This document shows, one piece after another, positions 32,797 to 41,509 of a stretch of 43,793 bases of DNA. The first letter of the stretch is position 1, and every line of letters begins with the position of its first letter. The position numbers were made by a program, and so were the translations under genes. The stretch comes from an uncultured Blautia sp. Its GTDB lineage: Bacteria; Bacillota; Clostridia; Lachnospirales; Lachnospiraceae. The notes beneath the pieces are model-generated. The model did not search any database and was not told the DNA's origin. It was given only the letters and a program-made list of their open reading frames with translations. The stretch spans positions 1 to 43,793 of the forward strand of contig NZ_CAKRXI010000028.1 in the NCBI RefSeq assembly GCF_934424005.1. The letters run 5' to 3'.

Positions 32797-33693
32797 ATGG
32801 AATTCAAACAATTAGAGGCTTTTGTTGCCGTTGTTGATTATGGAAGCTTTTCCGAAGCAGCACGAAAGCTTTATCTCACCCAGCCAACCATCAGTGCACA
32901 TGTACGTTCATTGGAGGAAGAGCTGCATACAAAACTTATCATCCGCACCACAAAAAAAACGACGATAACTACAAAAGGTTACCAGCTCTATGACAGTGCT
33001 GTACGCATGCTGGAGATTCGAAACAACCTTCTCGAAAATTTCACTGGTGTCCAGAAACATATGATCGACCTTGCTGCATCCACGATTCCGTCTTCCTATC
33101 TGCTGCCGGAAATCCTGGCTGCCTACGGAAAAACTCACCCGGATACTTATTTTCACTCTATCCAGACAGACAGTGCAGAGTCCATCAACCGCGTCCTTGA
33201 CGGCACTGTGGACCTGGCGCTGGTCGGACAGAATACCAGCGATGAGAGCTGTGTCTTTCTTCCTTTCTGTCAGGATGAACTTGTCATTGCAACCCCGATA
33301 ACTCAGCATTATCTGGAAATGCAGAATCATGCAATCACCTTTCAGGATTTTATGAAAGATCCGATCATTATCCGTGAAAAAGGTTCCGGCACAAAGAAAG
33401 AAATGGATATCTTTCTGGAAAAACTCGGTATTACATCCAGCGACCTCAATGTGATTGCCCGCATGAATGACCTGGAAAGTATTAAAAAATCCATTGTGAA
33501 CGGACTGGGAATCTCCATTCTCTCCGCACGCTCTACGATCGATCTGCAAAAAACAAAGCAGATTCTTCTTTTTCCACTTGAAGAATCTGCTCATAAAAGA
33601 ACTTTTTATATTGTCTACAGTAAAAATCGTATTCTGAAGCCACATGTACGCCAGTTCATTCGTTTTGTCCAGGATTTCTACAGGACTTACTAA
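32797..33693 (+). CDS. LysR family regulator (selenium-associated type)
   Basis: The 298-residue protein has an N-terminal winged HTH (EFKQLEAFVAVVDYGSFSEAARKLYLTQPTISAHVRSLEEEL) and a LysR effector domain (about 90-295). AAGGGG stands before the ATG. The gene follows the desulfurase-like gene and ends only 5 bp from the convergent MBL gene stop codon. It matches a LysR subgroup known next to selenium genes; the ligand is not known. Confidence 0.9.
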   Translation: MEFKQLEAFVAVVDYGSFSEAARKLYLTQPTISAHVRSLEEELHTKLIIRTTKKTTITTKGYQLYDSAVRMLEIRNNLLENFTGVQKHMIDLAASTIPSSYLLPEILAAYGKTHPDTYFHSIQTDSAESINRVLDGTVDLALVGQNTSDESCVFLPFCQDELVIATPITQHYLEMQNHAITFQDFMKDPIIIREKGSGTKKEMDIFLEKLGITSSDLNVIARMNDLESIKKSIVNGLGISILSARSTIDLQKTKQILLFPLEESAHKRTFYIVYSKNRILKPHVRQFIRFVQDFYRTY

Positions 33694-33698
33694 CTTTT

Positions 33699-34835
33699 TT
33701 ACCAGCACTTTTTGCAGGCTTCATATCCCTGTGAAAGTGCCTGTGCTTCTGTTTCCTGTGTCGCTTTATTCGGGTTCATGTTTCCGCAGTCCGGTCTGCT
33801 GTGATATTTGCTTCCGGTTGCTGAAATCCATACAGTGCGTCCCTGTGTATCAGAAGAAGTATCCGGTGTCTCTGTTTCTGCTGCCGGTGCAGAAGCCGTA
33901 TTTCCTGAAGAATACTGTGCAGCCTGCGAGGTATCGCTGTTCGCACTCTGCTGCTTTGCATCCCCTGCCGTATAATCATTACATGGTTCCTGATTCCAGC
34001 TTATTGTATCTCCATCAGAAAGAGCAATGATCGTTCCCTGATCATCTGTGCGATATACCGGAATATCCATATCGCTCAGTTTTTCCATGGTCGATGCAGC
34101 CGGATGTCCATAAGAATTGTCCTGTCCGCAGCTGATCACTGCCCAGGACGGTGTAGTCGCCTCCAGAAGATCCCAGGAAGTTGAAGATGCAGAACCATGA
34201 TGTCCAAGACTTAACACATCGCAGTCCAAATTCATTCCTGTGCTGATCATATCCTGTTCACTGGTTTCTTCAGCATCTCCCATAAACATAAAACTGTTGT
34301 TTCCATTAACCAGACGGATAACTACCGAGTTATCGTTACTGTTCTGGGAAATCCCATCTGGTGCCATGACTGTAAAACTGCCGGTTCCAAACTCATAAGT
34401 ATCTCCGACAGACGGATACTCCACAATGATTGCATGTGCAGTAGCAGTATTCATAAATGTATTAAACAGATCTGATGTGTGTACATAATCAGACCCCAGC
34501 ACATGTTCCACTTCAAAATTATCCAGACATTTGACCAGTCCACCCAGGTGGTCTTCATCATAATGAGAAGAGATCATATAATCAATGGTCTCTACCTGCT
34601 GATTCTTCAGATACTGTACCACTTCATCCGCATGTGCCCGATTTCCACCATCATAAAGAAGATTTTCTCCTCCTGACTGGACGAGGATTGCCAGTCCCTG
34701 GCCGACATCAATAAAATGTACAGCCATATCCCCCTGTCCTGCTGCCTGCGTGGAAACTGCATTTCCCGGAACTGCAAGCATAAATGTCAACAGAAATGAC
34801 ATCAGAAATGTCATAAATTTACTTTGTTTTTTCAT
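33699..34835 (-). CDS. Secreted ComEC-like metallo-beta-lactamase-fold protein
   Basis: The 378-residue protein has a signal peptide (MKKQSKFM, hydrophobic core, AxA-like end near residue 31), then an MBL domain of the ComEC C-terminal type: FIDVGQGLAIL (41-51), YDGGN, SHYDEDHLGG (90-99) and GHHGS. A Ser/Thr/Ala-rich linker follows, then a C-terminal zinc-ribbon-like stretch (YHSRPDCG to CKKCW, cysteines at about 353, 374 and 377) as in Ada-type metal-binding folds. It lacks the ComEC channel, so it is a stand-alone secreted hydrolase, perhaps a nuclease or phosphodiesterase. It starts 69 bp after moxR; read-through is likely. Confidence 0.85.
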   Translation of the reverse strand: MKKQSKFMTFLMSFLLTFMLAVPGNAVSTQAAGQGDMAVHFIDVGQGLAILVQSGGENLLYDGGNRAHADEVVQYLKNQQVETIDYMISSHYDEDHLGGLVKCLDNFEVEHVLGSDYVHTSDLFNTFMNTATAHAIIVEYPSVGDTYEFGTGSFTVMAPDGISQNSNDNSVVIRLVNGNNSFMFMGDAEETSEQDMISTGMNLDCDVLSLGHHGSASSTSWDLLEATTPSWAVISCGQDNSYGHPAASTMEKLSDMDIPVYRTDDQGTIIALSDGDTISWNQEPCNDYTAGDAKQQSANSDTSQAAQYSSGNTASAPAAETETPDTSSDTQGRTVWISATGSKYHSRPDCGNMNPNKATQETEAQALSQGYEACKKCW

Positions 34836-34904
34836 AATCTTCTCCTTCCCTTATATCTTACAGATAACAGTTCCATATGTTTACAGGTTACTGTTCTCTC
34901 TGTT

Positions 34905-36404
34905 TTACAGTTCTTCTATCCTTCTTCGGATTTCCTGGCTCGCATCTTCAAACAACAGATCCCGGTTGTAGCGGATATAGCGTTCACATTCATATGTTTC
35001 CAGGAAACGCACGCAGGAATAATCTGTATTAATACCAGATACGAAAATTACCATCTCCTGACTGTTATAGAATGCTGCCTCCATAAAATCAAATGCATAT
35101 TCCAGCGTAGAACCTGCCTCGTCCCAGGCAGCATCCCAGGATGCACGGTATTCTCCGAAGGCATTCTTTACAATGTCGAAGGCTTCTTCCCAGTTTTCTG
35201 TCTGCTCTTTTTTTAGAATCGTCACATATCCTTCCAGCACTTCAACAGCTTTTCGGATCGTGCGATCCTCTCTTCGCTCCAGAAGCCCCTCTGTCTGTTT
35301 ACGTTCTCTTTCTGCCCGAAGGTTATCCACAAAATCTCCGAGACGCTGTACCAGATTTCCACCTTCCTGTGGATCTTTCAGGCTTTTAAGCACTTCAAAA
35401 ACTTTTTCCAGCACCTCTTCCTGAAGAACAGCATCACGTACTGCCTGACGGACTCCTGAGAATAGCAGGTTAACCACACTGACTCGCTCATCGAATGACG
35501 CATGAGAAACTTTTTTGACCATTGCCTCTGACGGCTGTCCTTTCAGGATTTCTGCGATCTGATAATCCTGCTGATATTTCTGATAGAGTTCATAATATTC
35601 TGCAAATTCCTTTGCAATCCGCTCATGCTGGATATACTGTCCGACCACATCTGCCGTGATATTCTTGTCAAGCTTCTCATAAACTTCCATGATTCTTGAC
35701 AGATCTTCCCAGCCACGCGGCGTTGCAAACTGTTTGCCGTCAATCGTTGTTTCCATCTGATAGAAACAGTTGTTTCGAAGTTCCAGATAAGAAAGAATTG
35801 CAGGATGAATATTTTCTTTGAATGCATATTCTTTCCAGACACGATAATCCGGTTCTACTGTGATCTTCTTGACACGATCCAACGTCACGACATCAAAATC
35901 ACGGACGGATTTGTTGTATTCCGGCGGGTTTCCTGCTGCCACGATCACCCAGCCTTCCGGGATCTCATGATTTCCAAAGGTTTTGCACTGAAGAAACTGC
36001 AGCATAGCGGGTGCCAGTGTCTCTGAAACACAGTTTATCTCATCGATAAACAAAATTCCCTCGGTAAGTCCTGTTTCTCTCATACGGTCATAAATGCTCG
36101 CCACGATCTCACTCATCGTGTACTCTGTCGCTGAATATTCCCTGCCTCCATATTCTTTCTTAGAGATAAATGGAAGACCGATCGCACTCTGTCTGGTGTG
36201 ATGTGTGATCGTATAAGCGACCAGTGCCACACCACACTCTCTGGCTGCCTGTTCCATGATCTGTGTCTTTCCGATTCCCGGTGCTCCCAGAAGAAGTACC
36301 GGTCTCTGATGTACCCGTGGTATCACATATTCATCATACTCGTTTTTCAGAAGATACGCCTGTACAGTATCTGTGATTTCCTGTTTTGCCTGTTTAATAT
36401 TCAT
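34905..36404 (-). CDS. MoxR-type AAA ATPase
   Basis: The 499-residue protein has Walker A GAPGIGKT (40-47), Walker B LFIDE (118-122), sensor 1 AAGNPP (156-161) and ARG-containing helices, then a long helical C-terminus (about 270-499). MoxR ATPases act as chaperones with VWA partners; the partner is the gene just upstream, whose stop codon lies inside the start of this gene (11-bp overlap). Its long C-terminal extension is unusual and may bind the LRR protein or the GTPase-nuclease. No signal peptide. Confidence 0.9.
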   Translation of the reverse strand: MNIKQAKQEITDTVQAYLLKNEYDEYVIPRVHQRPVLLLGAPGIGKTQIMEQAARECGVALVAYTITHHTRQSAIGLPFISKKEYGGREYSATEYTMSEIVASIYDRMRETGLTEGILFIDEINCVSETLAPAMLQFLQCKTFGNHEIPEGWVIVAAGNPPEYNKSVRDFDVVTLDRVKKITVEPDYRVWKEYAFKENIHPAILSYLELRNNCFYQMETTIDGKQFATPRGWEDLSRIMEVYEKLDKNITADVVGQYIQHERIAKEFAEYYELYQKYQQDYQIAEILKGQPSEAMVKKVSHASFDERVSVVNLLFSGVRQAVRDAVLQEEVLEKVFEVLKSLKDPQEGGNLVQRLGDFVDNLRAERERKQTEGLLERREDRTIRKAVEVLEGYVTILKKEQTENWEEAFDIVKNAFGEYRASWDAAWDEAGSTLEYAFDFMEAAFYNSQEMVIFVSGINTDYSCVRFLETYECERYIRYNRDLLFEDASQEIRRRIEEL

Positions 36405-37764
36405 AATGCTCTGCTGTCCTTTCTCTTTCCAGTTCCCTGGTATCCAGTATCAACTTGATTGCCCATGGCGGCACATCCACATCCCGATAATCATCTTTCA
36501 TAAAAATGAATGCCGTATCATACGGCGGCATCTTCGCCGGGAACATCCCATATCCATCTGTAAAATACAGAAGTCCTCGCAGCCGCTGAAAGCTGCCCAT
36601 TTTCAGAAGCTGATCCACATAGGCAAATGCCGGACGAAAATCTGTCCCGCCAAATCCCCGGATTGTAAAGTCCTGGAGATACGCCTCCATCTCCCGCTGA
36701 TCATGAATCACCTGATCATCCTGAATCTTTTCATCACACTGAATGATATGTACCTGAATCTTACGGAAAAAGCTCTCCGACTCAGACAGCACACTGTACG
36801 TTTCCTCCAGAAAACGACGGATCAGGCTGCCGTTACAGGACATCGATGTATCCAAAACAATCACAAAGTCTTCGATCTTCTTCATCTCTTTTGTTTCCAA
36901 AGGCTCGATCAGAGGCATATTTCCATATAATTCCAATCCCAGATTATAGTAGATCGGATCAAAGGAATCCATATCCACCTGCATCTCTTCTTTTAGAACC
37001 GAAAACTTCCGCAGAAACTCCCGGTAGTCATAACGCTTCCGGTTCTCTGCCTGTAAATGCTCCACAAGTCCCGGAGAATCACCTGCCGCTTCTTTTGAAA
37101 AAAGTTCGATCTCCGTCTGCATCTTGCGGCGCATCTCTTCCCATTCTTTCTGGTGACTCGCCATTCCACTGCGATTCTGCGGTGTATACCAGAAATGATG
37201 GTCGTCACGCCTGAATTCCTGCTCCAATCGGATAATCTCGTTTTCTTCGCTTTCCATCAACAGATAAAACATTGCATCGGCTGTAAGAACGCTCTTTTTT
37301 TCCTTCCACTGACGATATTTTTCTCTTCGGAAACTATTCGGTCGGATATAGACCGCCTTCTCATAAAGATCATCTATAATGTTCTCTACTGCAATATCCG
37401 CTGCCAGATTCCAGAATCTCTGATCACTTTCCTCTTTTACTTTCCTGCTCCACAGATGGCAAAACAGACAGTGCAGAAGTTCATGCAGATACATACGATT
37501 GATCCATACTTTGTTTTGCATAAATATATTCAAAAGCCATGTCGGCGAAGCATAAAGCAGTTTCCCGTCAGTTCCCATAACATCTGTCTCACCCGAAACA
37601 GTCGGACGCAGTGCCCCGAATGCACTTTGGAGAAAACGCATGGCAACAGCCATCTCGTTTCTGGAGTTTTTCAGAATATCCTCGCAGATTTCCAAAGTTT
37701 CTTCTTCTTTTTTTCTCTCTTCGTGAACAAAATTTCCAAATTTGCCCCTGTACTCTTTTTTCAC
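36394..37764 (-). CDS. Metallopeptidase-like / VWA-like domain protein (DUF2201 type)
   Basis: The 456-residue cytoplasmic protein has an N-terminal metallopeptidase-like domain with HELLH (94-98) followed by FWNLAADIAVENIID, the DUF2201_N pattern (PF13203). The C-terminal VWA-like domain has the MIDAS residues DTSMS (305-309), GGTDF (372-376) and FTDG (401-404). Such proteins pair with MoxR ATPases. It starts with GTG overlapping the LRR stop codon by four bases (GTGA). Peptidase activity is suggested by the HExxH only; target unknown. Confidence 0.88.
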   Translation of the reverse strand: MKKEYRGKFGNFVHEERKKEEETLEICEDILKNSRNEMAVAMRFLQSAFGALRPTVSGETDVMGTDGKLLYASPTWLLNIFMQNKVWINRMYLHELLHCLFCHLWSRKVKEESDQRFWNLAADIAVENIIDDLYEKAVYIRPNSFRREKYRQWKEKKSVLTADAMFYLLMESEENEIIRLEQEFRRDDHHFWYTPQNRSGMASHQKEWEEMRRKMQTEIELFSKEAAGDSPGLVEHLQAENRKRYDYREFLRKFSVLKEEMQVDMDSFDPIYYNLGLELYGNMPLIEPLETKEMKKIEDFVIVLDTSMSCNGSLIRRFLEETYSVLSESESFFRKIQVHIIQCDEKIQDDQVIHDQREMEAYLQDFTIRGFGGTDFRPAFAYVDQLLKMGSFQRLRGLLYFTDGYGMFPAKMPPYDTAFIFMKDDYRDVDVPPWAIKLILDTRELERERTAEHYEY

Positions 37765-38732
37765 AGTTCAAATGCCTTTCTCTGTTTTCTTCCATGTTTC
37801 TGTAGTTCATTCATTAGAATGCTGACCCATCTCGAGTCATCTGCCTTCTGTGCCTCTTCCAGCATCTTTTCTGTTTCTGTCCGATCCGGTGCAAGTTTCC
37901 TCAGGATATGCTGCATGGAATCATATGCTTTCTGTTCTCCCAGAAGCTTTATTGCCTGCTGCATATGTTCCTTTATATATATGAAATATTTTTCTTTTGC
38001 CTCATCTGTCATGCTTACCGGATAAAGAATTCGGTCCAGTGCCAGATTCAATACGATCCGCTCCTGTTCCCAGGCAACTGCATATGGAAATAGCCGGTCA
38101 TACTCCAACGTATTGATTTTTTTATGTACAAAACTGTTTCGATAACGAATTCCACTTCCATGCACATGATTTTCCAGAATCCTGGCAGGCGTGTTTTCTA
38201 CCCCTTCTTCAAAAAATTCCGGAAACCAGAACCGCCCATGTTCCCCATCTATCGTTATGTCAACGCATAGTGTCTCCGGAAGCTCTGTCAGGAAATCCCG
38301 TAATCCGGATTCTTCTTTCTCATCTGTTTCTACTGTAATCTGTTCCATCCTGTGACATCCGGTCAGTGCCCCTGCACCCAGGTCCTGCATTTTTCCATAG
38401 AACGTAAGCTTCCTAAGATGAAAACAGTTATAAAAAGCATATCTGCCAATCTTCCTGAGCTGACGTGGAAGCCGGATTTCTTCTACACGGTTTCCCGCAG
38501 CTTGCGGCATATCATCATCGGGCTGTGTCTCCATGCCGTTCTCTGTGCAAAAACTCTCTTTTTCCTGCATCATTTTTAATTCTGCCTGATCGATATGGTC
38601 CGAAAAAATATACGCTCCCAACTCAGTCACCGGAAAGCCTTCCAGCATATCCGGAAGTTCTACGATCGCATCGTATCCATATACACGGTCAATACAGATT
38701 CCCGTTTTGTTTCTTTTATATAAATAGATCAT
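37761..38732 (-). CDS. Leucine-rich-repeat protein (BspA-like repeats)
   Basis: The 323-residue protein has an N-terminal region of LRR_5 (BspA-type) repeats: VELPDMLEGFPVTELGAYIF (about 24-43), IRLPRQLRKIGRYAFYNC and LRKLTFYGKMQDLGAGALTGC (about 86-125). A beta-rich middle and a helical, charged C-terminus (about 235-323) follow. No signal peptide, so it is cytoplasmic, unlike most BspA-like proteins. It overlaps both neighbours by four bases. It is probably a target- or partner-binding module for the system. Confidence 0.78.
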   Translation of the reverse strand: MIYLYKRNKTGICIDRVYGYDAIVELPDMLEGFPVTELGAYIFSDHIDQAELKMMQEKESFCTENGMETQPDDDMPQAAGNRVEEIRLPRQLRKIGRYAFYNCFHLRKLTFYGKMQDLGAGALTGCHRMEQITVETDEKEESGLRDFLTELPETLCVDITIDGEHGRFWFPEFFEEGVENTPARILENHVHGSGIRYRNSFVHKKINTLEYDRLFPYAVAWEQERIVLNLALDRILYPVSMTDEAKEKYFIYIKEHMQQAIKLLGEQKAYDSMQHILRKLAPDRTETEKMLEEAQKADDSRWVSILMNELQKHGRKQRKAFEL

Positions 38733-41509
38733 TTATTTTCTCCCAGACGGATTTTTTCCATCTGCTCCTGCATCTCCTCTGACATATGGTCAAAAAGATA
38801 TGTCTTACTGCTCTGTCTGCGCTGATGCCATTCTTCCCTGGCAGTTTTTTCCGTATCTTCTATTTCTTTTTTCAATCCCTGTGCAGAGATTCTGTGGGCA
38901 CCCTGTCCCATAATGATGATCTGTTCCAGCCCATCAGAAGTCGCAACCGTTACCTGATACTGTCTGCCAATTCTGTGGACCGTCTTTTCAATATACTGGT
39001 CTGCTGTCTCGGCCTCTTTCGTGTAAACCACATAGATATTATGATACGGAATGATTTCTTCCGCATGTCCCTCCACTTTGTAGGCATCAAAAACAAGAAT
39101 CAGCGTACATTTGCGATACCCCTGATAGTTACTTAATATATCCATCAATTTGTCGCATGCAGCATGAATATTTTCCTTTGCAAGTTCATTCAGTTCCTCC
39201 CAGGAAAAGATGATATTGTATCCATCCACCAGCAGATATTCTTCCTGCCGCGGTTTCCCTGCTCTGTAACGGGTAGTCGGCGTCGAACTGTGCACGGTCT
39301 TTTTCTGGAAAGCAGTGCGGTCACGCTTCATCGGTCCAAAAGTACGTTCAAAAATAGCCTGCAGTTCTTCCTCTTCTTCATAGCTTCCGCTGTAAGAAAA
39401 CTTTCCGTTTTTTCCACTGGTATTTCTGGAAATGTTTGCGTTATCCACCGCTGTACCCGGATTTTGTACACTTTCCACATCCTCATACCAGCTTTCGCTG
39501 TCCAGTCCCTCCATATCCACACCACTTTGCAGATGCATATAAGCTTCTACCTGATCCCATGGAACCACAAAACCAGCTCCATGCGCGCAAAATACAGATC
39601 CGGTCGGATTTTCCAGATCCGCTTCCGGATCATATCCAATATTCTGTATCACTTCATCCTGATTCTTACATGGTGCATATCCTTTAAGGCTGCAAAAAAG
39701 TTTTCCTGTTCCATGTGTGTAGGAAACAACTTCTTTCTGATAATCCCGCATCTGAGCGACAGCCGCAGTTCCTTTAAGGATTGCAGTTTCGCCCTCTACC
39801 TCCGGTGCATCAAACGTTCCCTGCATCTTCTGGACATCTGCCATTGCACGTCCGATCATTTCAGCCGGAACTTCCAGGCAAAATTCATAATAAGGTTCCA
39901 GAAGAATATTTTTTGCTTTGCGAAGTCCCTGACGGACAGCACGATAAGTTGCCTGTCGGAAATCTCCACCTTCCGTATGTTTCGCATGTGCCCTTCCGGT
40001 AAGAATCGTAATCTGCACATCAGTCAGTGGCGATCCAGTCAATACACCAATATGCTCCTTTTCTTCAAGATGCGTCAGAATCAGTCTCTGCCAGTTTCGT
40101 GCAAGTACATCCTCACTGCATGCAGTAAAGAACTGGCATCCGCTTCCTGGTTCCCCCGGTTCGATCAGTAGATGTACTTCTGCATAATGACGGAGCGGTT
40201 CAAAATGTCCCACACCTTCTACCGGCTCTGCAACCGTTTCTTTATAAACAATACTTCCGGCACCAAATTCCACAGCTACATGAAAACGATCCCAGATCAA
40301 TTTTTTCAAGATTTCAATCTGCACTTCTCCCATAAGCTGTGCATGAATCTCAGAAAACTGACTGTCCCACAGAATGTGAAGCTGCGGTTCTTCCTCCTCC
40401 AGCTGACGCAGCTTTTGGAGCATCTGATGTGGGTCGCAGTCATCCGGAAGGATAATCTGGTAATTCAGGACAGGTTCCAGTATCGGAAGTTCTGACTCCT
40501 GTTCAATTCCCAGTCCCTCTCCCGGATAGGTTCTCGTAAGTCCTGTCACCGCACAGACTGTTCCGGCTTCAGCTTCTGATGTCAGTTCATATTTTGCTCC
40601 GGAGTACAGACGAATCTGATCTACCTTTTCTTCCCAGGCAGCCTCTTCTGCTTTACGCCCCGGCAGACTCTGTCCGTTTGAATTTGAAGAAAGCAGTGTC
40701 TTTACTTTAAGACTGCCTCCTGTGATTTTCATATACGTAAGACGATTTCCCTGTTCATCTCTTGCAATCTTGAACACTTTTGCGCCAAATTCCGTCAGCC
40801 GCTTTGGTTCTGCCGTATATTTCTGCACGCCATTCCAGAAATCCTTTACACCTTTTTCTTTAAGTGCCGATCCGAAATAACACGGGAAGATTTTTCGCTG
40901 TATGATCAGTCGTGCAATGTCACGGTCTTCGACGATGCCTGTTTCCAGGTATGTTTCCAGAATGTCTTCCTCACAGACCGCAATGTTTTCCAGCTGCTCT
41001 GGAGTAAGTTCATACATTCCGTAATCCGTATCCTGTGTTCTCCCAAAATCCACACAATTTTCATGAAGATGCTGTTTCAGATCATTCAGCAATGCATCGT
41101 GATCTGTCCCCTGCTGATCCATTTTATTGACAAACAAAAGCGTCGGAATCTGGTATCGCTCCAGAAGCCTCCACAAAGTCATCGTATGGCTCTGCACACC
41201 GTCCATTCCATTGATCACCAGAATCGCATAATCGAGGACCTGCAGCGTACGTTCCATTTCAGCTGAAAAATCCACATGTCCCGGTGTATCCAAAAGCGTC
41301 ACTTCCATATTTTCTGTTTTTAGCAGCGCCTGCTTGGAAAAAATCGTAATCCCTCGTTCTTTTTCCAGTTCATATGTGTCAAGAAAAGCATCTCCATGAT
41401 CTACACGGCCAATCTTTCGGATCTCACCGCACAGAAACAGAAGTTCTTCTGACAGAGTTGTCTTTCCGGCATCTACATGTGCCAGAATTCCAATAACCAG
41501 TTTTTTCAT
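38729..41509 (-). CDS. TetM/EF-G-like translation GTPase fused to a Rae1/YacP-type NYN ribonuclease
   Basis: The 926-residue protein begins with a translation-factor GTPase: G1 AHVDAGKT (10-17), RGIT (52-55), DTPGH (74-78), NKMD (128-131). EF-G/TetM-like domains II-V follow (about 240-670); the domain IV loop reads TGRAHAKHTEGGDFRQ (504-519). A charged linker (about 670-755) leads to a C-terminal NYN nuclease domain (756-926) with the acidic residues VDGYN (Asp762), FDAYK (Asp808), ETAD (Asp837) and TSDG (Asp859) and the GQGAHRISAQGLKKEI motif, as recalled for Bacillus Rae1 (YacP). Rae1 cuts mRNA in the ribosomal A site, where TetM-like factors bind. Translation is coupled to the TetR and LRR genes by ATGA overlaps. 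Tetracycline resistance is not supported. Confidence 0.88.
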   Translation of the reverse strand: MKKLVIGILAHVDAGKTTLSEELLFLCGEIRKIGRVDHGDAFLDTYELEKERGITIFSKQALLKTENMEVTLLDTPGHVDFSAEMERTLQVLDYAILVINGMDGVQSHTMTLWRLLERYQIPTLLFVNKMDQQGTDHDALLNDLKQHLHENCVDFGRTQDTDYGMYELTPEQLENIAVCEEDILETYLETGIVEDRDIARLIIQRKIFPCYFGSALKEKGVKDFWNGVQKYTAEPKRLTEFGAKVFKIARDEQGNRLTYMKITGGSLKVKTLLSSNSNGQSLPGRKAEEAAWEEKVDQIRLYSGAKYELTSEAEAGTVCAVTGLTRTYPGEGLGIEQESELPILEPVLNYQIILPDDCDPHQMLQKLRQLEEEEPQLHILWDSQFSEIHAQLMGEVQIEILKKLIWDRFHVAVEFGAGSIVYKETVAEPVEGVGHFEPLRHYAEVHLLIEPGEPGSGCQFFTACSEDVLARNWQRLILTHLEEKEHIGVLTGSPLTDVQITILTGRAHAKHTEGGDFRQATYRAVRQGLRKAKNILLEPYYEFCLEVPAEMIGRAMADVQKMQGTFDAPEVEGETAILKGTAAVAQMRDYQKEVVSYTHGTGKLFCSLKGYAPCKNQDEVIQNIGYDPEADLENPTGSVFCAHGAGFVVPWDQVEAYMHLQSGVDMEGLDSESWYEDVESVQNPGTAVDNANISRNTSGKNGKFSYSGSYEEEEELQAIFERTFGPMKRDRTAFQKKTVHSSTPTTRYRAGKPRQEEYLLVDGYNIIFSWEELNELAKENIHAACDKLMDILSNYQGYRKCTLILVFDAYKVEGHAEEIIPYHNIYVVYTKEAETADQYIEKTVHRIGRQYQVTVATSDGLEQIIIMGQGAHRISAQGLKKEIEDTEKTAREEWHQRRQSSKTYLFDHMSEEMQEQMEKIRLGENK

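Noticed and set aside
34836..34925. CTGTAA repeated three times at 23-24 bp spacing before the MBL gene
   Set aside because: The repeats are short and one is the moxR stop codon region. I cannot separate this from chance.
38729..41509. Tetracycline resistance gene tet(M)-like
   Set aside because: The GTPase is TetM-like, but the drug-displacing loop is not recognisable, a nuclease domain is fused, and no mobile-element signs are nearby.
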